Origin: Micrasema longulum
Lineage: Eukaryota > Arthropoda > Insecta > Trichoptera > Brachycentridae
Assembly (NCBI GenBank): GCA_022494885.1
Contig: JAGVSM010005004.1
Span: 1-64,000, forward strand
Direction: 5' to 3'
DNA: 64,000 nucleotides
Part shown: positions 1 to 10,575 of the stretch, piece by piece
Layout of the letters: each line of letters opens with the position of its first letter
How positions within the stretch are numbered: position 1 is the first letter of the stretch
Position numbers and translations under genes: made by a program
Notes under the pieces: model-generated
Told to the model about the DNA's origin: nothing
Databases searched by the model: none
The model's input: only the letters and a program-made list of their open reading frames with translations

Positions 1-455
1 TCATCCCTTGTATATCTGTACAATCTAACTCTTACCCAGAGACACTTTCAGTACTTTCGTATACTTCCATAAAGTATCCCATCCATATCTCTTTCAATCC
101 TTCGTCATTCATTATCATTCTGCTATTTTTTTATTTAATCGCTTCCACTTTTGGACGAGACCTTTTTGTTTTTCAGACTTTCCAAAAAAGTTTTATATTT
201 TCATGAAAATGAGTGGAAATTTTTATACTTTCCTCTTCGTTCAGTTGTTTTTTTCGTTGTTTCACCCCATTCTTGACCAACCTCTTGCATACTTAATAAT
301 TCCATAATGCCTGTCTAATGTATTAATTTGTCTTTGCTTTTCTTAGTTGTATTCCTTATATTATTTGCTACTGTATTATTATTGTTTCCCGTTATACAAT
401 TAGTTTAAATTTGACATTGTCCGTAAATTTGTTAAATAAAATAAATAAATAAATA
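1..455 (+). mobile_element. 3' end of a truncated non-LTR retrotransposon
   Basis: Plus-strand translation with frame breaks gives a degraded tail like the C-terminus of Jockey/CR1-type reverse transcriptases (an FNRFHF...FSDF...KKFYIF pattern around 130-205). The segment ends in an (AAAT)n tract at about 436-455, as expected for a LINE 3' end. It is truncated by the window edge. No intact reading frame remains. The clade is uncertain. Confidence 0.4.
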
Positions 456-1207
456 GTTTGTAACTACTTTTCGCTCTTTAAACTCACTGGTATTGGTATT
501 ACCAATTGCTATAAGCTTCATCCATCCATCCATTTTCTATTTAATTAAACCTTTACAAAATTTAAAACACAGTATAATATTTATACAACTGATTTACAAC
601 ATACACAAACACCCACTGTTTTTTGTGAGCTTATAGCTTGCGATCCAATGATATTTTGTTGTAATTTTTTTGGTACGTAAGTTAATGTCGAGTAAGAATC
701 CAAGCCGATTCAAGTGTACGTAGGATATAAATGTAAGTATAGTACCTATAGATGAAGTCTAAACGTCGTTACCCTCAGAGTAATTAATAATAATAATGCT
801 TACCGGTAGCGCGTTATTACTGTGAGACTTCATCGATGTTAATTTTACGTTTTGCGAATACCTACCCATATATTATTATTATTTGTAAAACGTAACTTCA
901 CATCACATTAAAAAAATTAAATGATGACCGTCGACGGTAATCCAATAATGATTTATCATTACCCCCCAAAATGAATTAAATTTGAAAAATATGTTTTACT
1001 TGTTTATTTATGATCTTTTTTGTAGTTTGATGTCCGTGCCCAGGCGGATAATTAATATAGTTTTTTGTGTGGGAAACAGAACCAGAAAGAACATTTAAAT
1101 TTGGGAACGAAAACGAGTCAGAATCGTAGATAAGTCTACCTCGAAGTGTAGTGATTGGCGAGTTGTGAAATATTTGTATAAAATGTTCTACATTGTAATA
1201 TTTCATT
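456..1207. other. unassigned AT-rich DNA
   Basis: No supported gene. It holds short TAA/ATT runs (785-797, 871-884) and a 10-bp inverted repeat GATGAAGTCT/AGACTTCATC (about 750 and 823). Confidence 0.4.
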
Positions 1208-1345
1208 TTCCCTCGACTGGCACCTGAAACGTAACACTGATCACTTTATAAACATTCATGTACCTAACTCATGATCGAGATACACTGTTGAGATATTTAC
1301 CAATGCAGTGCCTTATGTACCATCGGGAGTTATATGAATATTGGT
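1208..1345 (+). repeat. SINE family B fragment (body only)
   Basis: This matches the 3' body of the SINE at 15008-15260: a GACTGGYACCTGAA...CACTGATCA block, then GCAGTGCCTTA and CACCAT-like ends. The tRNA-like head is missing. Confidence 0.5.
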
Positions 1346-2673
1346 GTATTCTAATGAAGAGTAAATATTACGTTAAAAATAAAATAACAAGACGCTAACC
1401 ATTTCTATTTCACTAAGATGGTACCTTAAGTTGGAATATCTTTTGTTGTATGTTATGAATATCAAATATTTCTCAACATATTTTGACGAAAAACGAGGCA
1501 TTATCCAACAAGAGTACAATATATACATGTCTTGTCGTCTTGCTTATGTATTTTATCTTCATATATTATTTACATAATATGTGCCTTAAAATAAAAGGCA
1601 TTAATTTTCTTGTTACATTAAACATTTAATGGTTTATAGAATAGGTATGGTAACAAAAGTAAAGACAAAGCATTGACCGAGGGCCAAGGAGGTTAGCAAT
1701 CCGGATCCCCGCCTTTTCAGTCTCATCTAGCGCAATATAGTAGGTAGGAACTCCGGCAGGTAGGTTAGGTACTCTTGCGGACTTGTGGTTGTTTCTGTTT
1801 TCGTTTTCATTTTCAGTGTGCATGTGGGCTTCTCGTAGGAATGCCGCGCAATTCTCAGCAAGTTTTGAATAAAGAGTGAAATCGTTTGTTTTATAACTTG
1901 AAGTTGGTAAACTTTGTAGATGTCAAGTGTTTTTAATAAAAAAAACGGTTAATTTGAAATTTGGAGTATTTAGAAGCGAGTTTTCAAAGTTTGTCGAGCC
2001 ATAAAGTTCTACATTATCTCTGTGTCGAGCGCGTAGAGTGTAAATGTTTATTATAGTTCTTTAATTTATGTGTTCGCTTATTAGAATACCCAAGTGAGAA
2101 GCATTTTGCGAGGATTGTTTTCATTATATGGTGAGTTTTTGCATTGTAAAGAACTCCAAGCACTCGAGATTTTTTAATTTTGAGACAATGTTTTGAGCCC
2201 ATTTTCGTTACTTGTAGATTGATATTTGGAATATGATCCTACAATAATTGTTCTACCTATATGAAGAATGGTTCTCAATAAATTTTTATTCAGAGGAAAA
2301 ACCTTGAGATTCATTTAATTTAAAAGAATTCATCATTTAAAAGAAATGTCCGGATGAGACACAAAATCGAGTCTGTATCTAAAATATCGTAACGTCTTGT
2401 AAACCTACTTATTTGTATTGAAAACACGGTAAATAACTTTATGTTTATTACGTGGGTACATTTATATCAATGGACAATGTTAGAAAATAATAGGTAAAAA
2501 GAAAGTACATTTCAATATTCTACCGCACTAATTTAAAAAAAATATACTCTAAGTTTAAAACGCACAAAAAGTAAGGAAATCGTGCGATTTCGCCATTTTT
2601 AAATGCAGCTTTTTCAAAATCGCGCTTTCAAAAAAATAAAAACAATAAGTTTATAAGGTGTTCCTGTAAAAAA
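1346..2673. other. unassigned AT-rich DNA
   Basis: No gene could be supported. Short minus-strand frames (1626-1823, 2014-2202) show no recognisable domain, codon pattern or splice context. Confidence 0.35.
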
Positions 2674-3345
2674 TATCATCATCATCATTCCATGTCCGCT
2701 CCCTAGTTGGAGCATATGGTATCCACAAAGATCCTCTATGCATCTCTGTCGGCTGCCAATTCTTTTTCGTCCACCCAAGTCAGGTTCTCGTCTCGAAGTT
2801 CTGACATAAACTGCCGGCAAACTGTCAGCAGTGGACGTCCAGGACGTCGAGAACCTGATGCCCTGTAAAGTAGGCAAGCGTGGTTAAGGCCCTCAGGAGC
2901 CATCCGCAGTATATGGCTTAGCCAACCGTATCCCCTCCGCTTGACGACAGTTGTCACCGGAGTTTGCTGCGTCCGTTTTCTTATTACCTCATTCCTCGCA
3001 AAGTCAAACCACCGCGCACCCAAGATTCTTTTAAGACACCTATTCTCAAAACTCAGAATTCGCTATTTTGGGCCCTAGTGAGGTGCTACGATTCGCATCT
3101 GAAGAGGAGAATAGGTTTTATGCAGGCGTTATATAGGCGGCATTTGGTTTTCACTGAGTAAATATCCGATCTCCAGACAGCCTTCATACTGTTGAATGTG
3201 GCGCCTTCTACTCCTAACCGCACTCCTAGTTCTTTTTGAAAGCTGCCATTTTCTGTAACATATACTTCCAGGTATTTAAAACTCTCGACCCTTTCGATGA
3301 TTTGGTTTGACAGAGTCAGGGGATTTTGAGCATCAAGGCACGAAG
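2674..3345 (-). mobile_element. RTE-like non-LTR retrotransposon, 3' fragment (family G)
   Basis: The minus strand encodes the C-terminal tail of a LINE endonuclease/reverse transcriptase. It includes RWFDFARNEVIRKRTQQTP, then VVKRRGYGWLSHILRM, then a GRP-rich segment and KELAADRDA near the stop. The 3' end (low coordinate) carries ATG/ATC triplets (about 2677-2690), the short-repeat tail typical of RTE-like elements. The 5' part is missing and frames shift between pieces, so it is dead. Relatives lie at 16567-17115, 39797-39905, 40993-41062 and 62405-62870. Confidence 0.75.
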
Positions 3346-3705
3346 TATTACACAGTACATGAGTTTAAGCAATATTGATTTTTAAACACATGCATGCGGA
3401 GTACCTATTTTATTTAACTAAAATATAATTTCTTTTCGAACGACAGATTACGCCTCTTGAAATTTAGACTGAACTTAGGGACATTAGTACTGTACAAAGA
3501 CGAAGCATTAAAGTAAAACTAGAAGACTGTAACATGCTAGGAAATTCGGCTCTGCGGGCCTCATTTGATTAATTAGACTATTTTTTTTTCAATTATTTCA
3601 TTTATCAATAGGCAGGTAAAAACACAAAACAGTACAAAATGAGACCAACTAATCTCCATTTGATTTCTTTTGGCAAAATTTTCACCCGCGAGTAAATAAA
3701 CCCGC
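3346..3705. other. unassigned DNA
   Basis: Nothing recognised between the family G fragment and the E element. A short CCCGCGGG palindrome sits beside the E left end. Confidence 0.35.
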
Positions 3706-3873
3706 GGGTGTTCTTTAAACCCTGTCATATCCGAAACCACGATGATTTGCTTTTTTGATATTTTATTTTTCAAATTTAATTCGTTCTAAAAAATATTTTA
3801 CTTAGCCAATATGTCTTCTTGCTCATACTGATCATCGTGGTTTCGGATGTGACAGGGTTTAAAGAACACCCTG
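3706..3873. mobile_element. internally deleted palindromic MITE (family E)
   Basis: Both ends match the 360-bp E elements at 5413-5772 and 28766-29125. GTGTTCTTTAAACCCTGTCA is on the left and its reverse complement on the right, followed by the CGAAACCACGATGAT subterminal block. The G-rich/C-rich centre seen in the full copies is absent, leaving about 168 bp. Confidence 0.75.
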
Positions 3874-4669
3874 TACACAGAAATAATAGATTATAATAAA
3901 ATACAATTTGTTTGGATAATGGACAATAAGAAACGATGTTACAAACATTATTAAAATAATAGTAATATTTACCATCATAATTCCCTTTCCACACCCGAGG
4001 GTGCATAGGGCACTGTATTGGTACACCAATTAATAATAATAATAATAATCATGGTTTATTAGCAAAAATAACAATTTCTTTATCTACTACATAGGTAATA
4101 GATTTCTCTGGATCAAGTTTCTTCTTTCTCTTTTTTCTTTGATATATTTTGTTGCCCTTTAATAATAAGGAATATTTTTATGTTTTTTTATATTTTTAAT
4201 TTCCTTTCTTAATTACTATAAAATAAAAAAAGTACCTTATAATCTTTTACAGAATATTTTCGTTTCTTTTATATTACATACGAATATTATACCTATTTAT
4301 TTATTTTAGGAGCAACAATTCATAAACATTTATTTTATACCCACAAACAGGCCATGCCTTTGTGGGATTTTAACTGTTAATATATATTTCATTAATATGT
4401 ATTTCATTGCCATGTAATTATCCTTTATTTTTTGAATACTCTGTTTGACCTCTTATGTATATTTTAAAAATAATAAAAATGTCTAGTCTGCCTAACTACG
4501 TACAACCTGTTTTAAGGCAGACATTTTTATGCAGAATAAACAATAACATTACTACCTACAAGTCAATTTATTATACAGTTATACAATATTCATTTATACC
4601 ATTTAACATTTAATAATGTTTTTGAGTAAATTTTCCGATTTTTCTCCACCTAAATTGCAACGTATCTCG
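3874..4669. other. unassigned AT-rich DNA with a hairpin
   Basis: No gene seen. It has a (TAA)n tract at 4029-4050, possibly the tail of a decayed minus-strand retroelement. A near-perfect inverted repeat at about 4473-4495 and 4511-4530 (arms around AAAATGTCT...TGCCTAA) could form a hairpin. Confidence 0.4.
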
Positions 4670-4862
4670 ATACTTTTTTTTTGTTACCCGAAGGTAAGAT
4701 AATCAGTCTTACGCTTCAGGTGCCAATCCGGGGACTATGAAATATTCTACTGTAAAAACACCTTTTTAAATAAATATTTCATGTCAACCATGTCGGCAAT
4801 CGAACCCGAGACCTCTCGCATGGTAGGCTAAAGCGCTGACCACTACACCACAAGACCGAATT
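4670..4862 (-). repeat. tRNA-derived SINE, family B
   Basis: Read on the minus strand it begins with a tRNA-like head (GTGGTGTAGTGGTCAGCG as A box; GGTTCGATTGCC as B box). A shared body follows (GACATGAAATATTTATTT, AAGGTGTTTTTACA, ATTTCATAGTCCCCGG), with a T-rich run at its low-coordinate end. It is collinear with the plus-strand copy at 15008-15260. It is not a functional tRNA gene: the body has no tRNA 3' end. Confidence 0.8.
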
Positions 4863-5209
4863 ACCGTTTTATACCTACTAATGTATATTTTAAATCGAAT
4901 TGTGTAGATAACACTTGGAATTATGATTCAGAAACATTTTATTTAACATTAAACACATTATTTTGTCTAAAGTTTTGGACCAAGTACCTACTCATAATGA
5001 TTATTTTATAATGCATGAAAAACCACAGAGTCTTTGTTAGTATAATATTATATATTTCTTTAAATTGCTACATGCTTCATTAAATACGTATTGGATCAAT
5101 ATTGTATGTCCTAGTTTCTTAACATAACACAGTTATCCTTCAGTGACCCATTTTTTCAACGCGATCTTTTCGACTACTTGGGTACTTCGGGGATACAATA
5201 AAGTATGTA

Positions 5210-6604
5210 CTGGTGGATTTTTATAAGCTGGCGCGTGCGCTATACTTACACATACGCATTGTGTAGTATCCGTGAATAAGCCCATGGTATGACATCGCAC
5301 GGCGTACGCATTGTGAAAATAATCTCTGTCTCTCTCGCGCTCAGACGCGCTTATGAGCGTGACATAGACAACTATTGCTTTATTGGTTTGCTAATGATAT
5401 GGTAATACAATACAGGGTGTTCTTTAAACCCTGTCACATCCGAAACCACGATGATCAGTATGAGCAAGAAGACATATTGGCACATTGAAATATTTTTTTA
5501 GAACGAATAAAATTTAAAAAAATAAGATATCAAAAAAGCAAATGGTTGCTTACTTCTACAGGGGTGAAACGAGAAGGGGGAAGGGGGAAGTCTGATACCG
5601 CGCCGCGCTCCCCTCGCTTCTCCCCTGCAGAAGTAAGCAACTATTTTTTTTTTAGTATTTTATTTTTAAAAAAAATATTTGTATTATATATTTTTAAAAA
5701 TATGCTTATATGTCTTCTTGCCCATACTGATCATCGTGGTTTCTGATATGGCAGGGTTTAAAGAACATCCTGTATACACAGGATGCATCTGCGTTCGTCT
5801 GAATTTTGCTGCGATTCTTAATAGTAAAAATATAATAATATGTACGAGCATTAAGTTATGGATAAAAAACACTGGTTTGTAAATATGTAGGTATTTTCAT
5901 TTAATCAAATCATGAAAAGGTCAATTATGTAGTGATGGCGCTTTCTTAAAAGTTACACAAAAACATTTTTAATGCACAGAATACTGATTTTTAAAATCTT
6001 GATGTTATATATTGTTATATTAAATGTTTTTAAAAGGCTCTTTTGGATTAGAGCAGAAAAAAACAATTACTTAAGAAAATGTCATATAAGTATTTACGAG
6101 TATTTATTTTTAAACAAGTATGTTTTTTATTTAATATTTTGTGTTCATCATCATAATAATTAATAGAGTGTAATTAAAATGCACAGTACAAATTGTATTG
6201 GAAAAATATGTATACACACCTATTGAAAAAAAAAAAATCTTTTTATTTATATTCTTAAAACAATCTATACAACTTTGCATTCTAGTTCTAAAGTAATTGA
6301 CGATAAAAAAATACATTTTTTCAAATTTAAATTGCCTCTTGTTCTCGGAAGTACTATAATTAGTAAAATGCGACATTTCAAAAAATGATTTGAAAAATTA
6401 AAAATAATGAAACAAAGTATTTTAATAAATTTTAATAATATCACTTTACCATTTACCTCTAATCCAACACCGAATTATATAAAAAAGTAGAACATTTGGT
6501 TAAAATTGAATACCTACAACTTTTTTTTTAAAATCAACATCCTGTATATTTTAAATGCGTTAGTGTGAGTTTTCTGAACGCGCCAGCTTAAGTTAAACCA
6601 CCAG
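5210..6604 (+). mobile_element. TIR DNA element, family F copy 1, carrying a nested E MITE
   Basis: The termini are inverted: CTGGTGGATTTTTATAAGCT on the left and, on the right, the reverse complement of CTGGTGGTTTAACTTAAGCT, each extending into GGCGCG. Both are flanked by TA, as expected for a Tc1/mariner-type target. An inverted second copy lies at 19725-20693 and shares long internal blocks, for example the CTCTGTCTCTCTCGCGCTCA region. No transposase frame is present, so the element is non-autonomous. Without the nested 360-bp E element it is about 1035 bp. Confidence 0.7.
5413..5772. mobile_element. 360-bp palindromic MITE, family E
   Basis: The element starts CAGGGTGTTCTTTAAACCCT and ends with its near-perfect reverse complement. 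The flanks are TA on both sides, and the arms are about 50 bp or more. The centre is a GC-rich inverted block (AGGGGTGAAACGAGAAG... facing ...CTTCTCCCCTGCAG). It is inserted in the F element at 5210-6604. It is the same length as the copy at 28766-29125. It has no coding capacity. Confidence 0.85.
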
Positions 6605-7324
6605 TATAGTCCATTAAAATCTCTAATAGCCTTTGTTTGTGTGTGCTTAACATAAAGTATTCAATGAATAAATTAAAATTATGGTTTGACAAAAATATTT
6701 TATCTTTAAAATACGGAAAAGACAAAAATTATCAATTTTATTTATTAACAAAACTAATTTAGATTCAGTAATAAAAATAATTATTTACCAAAGCAATTAT
6801 TGCAACAAAAACTAACTGCAATCTAACATGTTCAGTACTAAATACAACAGATAAAATTAAATATTTTGATTTGACATTTAATTGAATTGCAAGAAAATAA
6901 TCATAGCAGGTCACAAAATACAAAAATACCTGCTCTAAAGCTACATTTATAATAGTACAACATTGTAAAAAAAAAAGAAATAATAAATTAATAAAAACGT
7001 TTATGAACAAGTTTAAAATAAAATAAAATATTTAAAAAAAAAATATGACAAAAAAATAAAATGAAAATTAATAAATATTAAAAAAAAAAGTTTAAGAATC
7101 AATCATTTGAAAATAGCTTATTTCTCAATTTTATAACCTTTATTATAATATGGTATTGTTGGATAGGTTGGTGCATATGCCAATATATTATTAAACCCTT
7201 TTGAAATAGTATAAATATTAATTATCAAAGTAATTTTAAAGAAACCCTCAACATTCAATACGGAAAATCTCTATAAATTATTTAAAGTTGATCCAGTACA
7301 CACTATTTACAAAATAAATACTAA
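6605..7324. other. unassigned, very AT-rich DNA
   Basis: Poly-A and poly-T runs only. The open frame at 6765-7010 (minus) is low-complexity and unsupported. Confidence 0.4.
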
Positions 7325-7750
7325 AACACTAAAAGGATAAAAAAAAGATAGAAGAATATCTTATGGCGTCTTTCAAAATGATGAATGTGATCACAATGAT
7401 GATCCTCGAATGAGAAAGTTGTGTTTTTTTACTATAAAACTAAGTCAAAGATTTAAAAAATATTTTTTTATGTATCTTATTGTCAGCGCTATGATTGTTT
7501 GTATTCGCGGCCCAGGGGTGATATTCCAAACGCTCTCGAAGCCGTAGAAAAAGCTTTCATCTAGTGTACATATTTTGTATGTATACACGAGATAAAAGAT
7601 TTTTCTGCGGCCGTGAGAGCAGTTCAGAATAGCACCGCAGGAGCTAAAAGCTTATAAGACACTAAAAGAATAACAAAATAAGATAGTACATATTATATCT
7701 TATAGCGTCTTTTTAAATGTCGAAATAAAGCAAAATGACGATCCTCGTAT
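7325..7750. repeat. direct duplication of a K-element edge
   Basis: Two collinear blocks about 0.34 kb apart share ACACTAAAAG, a TATCTTATxGCGTCTTT block, GATCCTCGxATGAG and AAGTTGTGTTTTTTT, then TCAGCGCTATGATT. The first begins near 7325 and the second near 7660. The second runs into the intact K element. Between them is a segment with GCGGCCGTGAGAGCAGTT that recurs inverted near 27110. Confidence 0.5.
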
Positions 7751-8123
7751 GAGGAAGTTGTGTTTTTTTAAAATCAAGTATAAAACTAATCCAAAGATTT
7801 CAAAAAAATATTTTTATGTATGTATTATCAGCGCTATGATTTTTTAAAGATTTGTAATTTTGAAATTATTCCGCGTTTGACGTCACAAGTTCTCTTCAAT
7901 GAGTCCTGCTTATTGATGAATTGGCTTATCGTGAATCGGAAATCTATCACAGCACTATCATCGGTTCATTCGGAAGAGTTTTTTTTATCGTCGTTCAAAG
8001 TCGTGAACGACGTCAAAAAAAAAAAAGAAGTCGAAAATCGTTTTTATTATTTTCATACATTTTCAAGAAACTTCGCCGTACAACATTCTTTATATCCAAT
8101 TTCCCGTAGCACTGAACTTCCTC
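7751..8123 (-). mobile_element. TIR element, family K (373 bp)
   Basis: The ends are inverted: GAGGAAGTTGTG on the left, and on the right the reverse complement of GAGGAAGTTCAGTG. It is collinear in reverse with the K copy at 58288-58669, sharing TGACGTCA-containing blocks, TTTCAAGAAACTTCGCCGTA and TCAGCGCTATGATTT. It is non-coding. Confidence 0.65.
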
Positions 8124-8985
8124 AAACTGTTTCCTATATTTATATTATGTAGGGACCTAGGTCTGCTGGCCAATCTTATGCATTTAGATAGTAAGCAAAA
8201 CGAGAAGGAATGATGCATGATGGCGGTTGGTCAAGACCTAAAAAATGCTGAATACTGTTGCTAAACTTTAAGTTACATGTTCTGCATAGTTAAAACTATA
8301 CAGGAAACCTAATTTTGTTTGTGTTTTGTCGGGGTGTTGGTGTCCACTATTGGGCAGGAAGATGGTTTGAAAGAAATTATCGAACGAACATACGTTTTTT
8401 CCGACCTACATACCTGCTAATATCAATGCCGGTAATCTGCATCAATTGCAACATCACGAAAGTTAAATAACGACCTGATCTATTGCAGCATAATATTCTG
8501 AGTGTACTGCGTACGTGGCTAGCCTTGGACAGCCTGAAATTATTAGATAATAAGTAATGGGACAGTTTTCCAAGGTTCAGCGAGGCACGTAATGTGTGGA
8601 AAGCTCTACTGCTGCAGGAAGTTGACCACAGCTAGTCGACTGTGCCAGCTACACCTAGCTTAGTGCAGTGTCACTGAAATAGGATAGTGACCACTTGTCA
8701 CCGATTACGCAACACCATTGTAATTCGAAATGAACTATTTAAACGGCATTGGGTAGTCAGGGTAGGTACATATTGCACTATTGTGTGGGGACGGATTCTA
8801 CGTAGTAGGTTAGTTTACCTGTTGTTATTATTATGCCAAGCCAGAGTAAAATATTAGTTATAAAAAATATATTGAAAGTAGTAATAACATCACATCGCTC
8901 GTCTTTTTTCTAGATCCTCTCCCTATCTACTTCCAAACTCCTTACCTGATCTATATCCTATGAATACATTTTGTCATCACGCTAA
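8124..8985. other. unassigned DNA
   Basis: No gene or recognised repeat. A TATTTAAA followed about 20 bp later by AGTCAGG (8738-8765) could be a weak promoter look-alike but has no gene attached. Confidence 0.3.
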
Positions 8986-8989
8986 ATTT

Positions 8990-10235
8990 ATTTATTTTAT
9001 TTTGTTTATTAAGAAAAACAACAGCAATACAAAGAAATATACACAACATAATAAAAAAAACAGAAAATAAAGCCAAATCAGTTTTTCACATAAATACAAT
9101 TATAAAAATCCAGTTCAGTTAAATATAATTTATAGAAGTGCATGTGTGCGAGTTTTTTTTTGTGTGTGAGGATGCGTGTGTAAAAAAGTGGAGTGTGGTT
9201 TTGGTAGGTATGTGAATATGTGTGTGATTGTATATGGGTGTGAGGGTAGGTTTAAGGACAGGGTAAGTGTGTATTTGATATGAGTGAATAGAAACAATTT
9301 AAAATTATAATGTAAAAATATAAATATATTTTTTTTTATAACGAAACATAATTTTTTTCAAATAATAGTTTTTTAATTTTGGTTTTAAAAGTGAGTTTAC
9401 TGCAATTAAATATGTCTATGTTATTGAAAAATAAATTATAATTACGCGTCAAGCGAATCAGAGGAGAGTTCTGAGCATAGTTGGTGCGAACTGTGGGTAC
9501 ATGGAAAAGAGATAGATTCGTGTGACGGGTGCGGTAGCCAGGTACGTTAAGGGCCAACTCAGAAACCAGAACAGGACTATCAAGACGTCCATTAAGAATG
9601 TCATGTAAAATACCCATATCTAATAACAAACGACGATCCTCAAGACTAAGTATATTATGTTTATGACAAGAAGTTTTATAGTTAAGGTCCGTAAATCTGG
9701 ATCTCCAATTGAGATGTCTCAAAAATGTTTTCTGAATATTTTCAAGCCTTATCTTGTGTATGGAATACTGGGGAGACCACACAGAGGAGGCATATTCAAG
9801 GAGACTACGAACGTAAGCGAAATAAATTAATTTGATACTACCAATATCATTAAAAACTTGGCAAGTGCGGATAACAAAACCTAAGTTTCTGTGTGCCCGG
9901 TTCACTATATTTTCGATGTGGTTTTCATACGTAAGTTTTTTATCTAGAATCACACCAAGATCACGAACACTTTCAACTCGTTGTATAGCTTGATTACTTA
10001 AAAAATATTGATGTGAAATAGGTTTGGAGCTACGGGAAAAAGAAATGAGTAAACATTTTGAGACATTTACATTTATGAAATTTTTTTCATAGTAATCTGT
10101 TAATCGGTGAAGATCGTCTTGGAGATTATAGCAGTCACTAGTATCTTTAATATTCAAATATATTTTTTTATCGTCAGCATACATCAAGAAATTTGAATTA
10201 TGGATGACTGCATATATATCATAAAGGTAAGAAAT
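8990..10235 (-). mobile_element. 5'-truncated CR1/Jockey-type LINE
   Basis: This is the minus-strand remnant of a non-LTR retrotransposon. It runs from an abrupt 5' break near 10235, through one long reverse-transcriptase frame, to a 3' untranslated region ending in A/T-rich (AAATAA)-like sequence near 8990-9010. The 5' truncation with preserved 3' end is the usual outcome of incomplete target-primed reverse transcription. Confidence 0.75.
9336..10187 (-). CDS. reverse transcriptase C-terminal part (LINE ORF2), 5'-truncated
   Basis: This is the longest clean frame in the window, 283 codons. It begins just inside the catalytic palm with MYADDKKIY (the YADD box) and is open upstream to about 10232. 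Next come the thumb-type block DLGVILDKKLTYENHI, then LLEYASSVWSPQY and RLENIQKTFLRHL. The C-terminal tail has HVPTVRTNYAQNSPLIRLTR and ends FEKNYVSL. This order is standard for Jockey/CR1-group LINEs. RT motifs upstream of YADD, the endonuclease and ORF1 are missing, so it cannot be autonomous. The undamaged frame suggests a fairly young insertion. Confidence 0.8.
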   Translation of the reverse strand: MMYADDKKIYLNIKDTSDCYNLQDDLHRLTDYYEKNFINVNVSKCLLISFSRSSKPISHQYFLSNQAIQRVESVRDLGVILDKKLTYENHIENIVNRAHRNLGFVIRTCQVFNDIGSIKLIYFAYVRSLLEYASSVWSPQYSIHKIRLENIQKTFLRHLNWRSRFTDLNYKTSCHKHNILSLEDRRLLLDMGILHDILNGRLDSPVLVSELALNVPGYRTRHTNLSLFHVPTVRTNYAQNSPLIRLTRNYNLFFNNIDIFNCSKLTFKTKIKKLLFEKNYVSL

Positions 10236-10483
10236 GTTAAAGAATTATTTCAAAATAAATCGTTGTATACATATTTACAAAAACTGTCTGCCTTCTAAAA
10301 AATTGCTGTAAAATATATGTAAGTACAAACTTTGACCATCACCAGTCTATTTTCGGTTGGTTGGACGATATTCCTTATAGTAATAAGCCTACCAACATAC
10401 TCAAAAGTACATTGTACAATAAAAAAAAGCTTAATTGACCCATAAAATTTATTTTGGTTGCACAAAAATGTTTAATGGGCTGT

Positions 10484-10575
10484 CTCATCGTCACACGGTA
10501 ATGTTGCGGACTTCGAATTAGGAGGTCCGAGGTTTAAACCCACTCATTCACAAATCTTTTTCTATTTTTTCAACT
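10484..10575 (+). repeat. degenerate tRNA-like SINE head (related to family C)
   Basis: It shares the family C order TGTTGCGGACT, AGGTCCGAGGTTxxAAxCCCACTC with an altered middle. The body after the head does not match C. Confidence 0.4.

Noticed and set aside
1626..1823. Possible small exon (MHTENENENRNN...)
   Set aside because: A GAAAAC-type simple repeat makes the start look protein-like. No domain, splice site or upstream promoter was visible.
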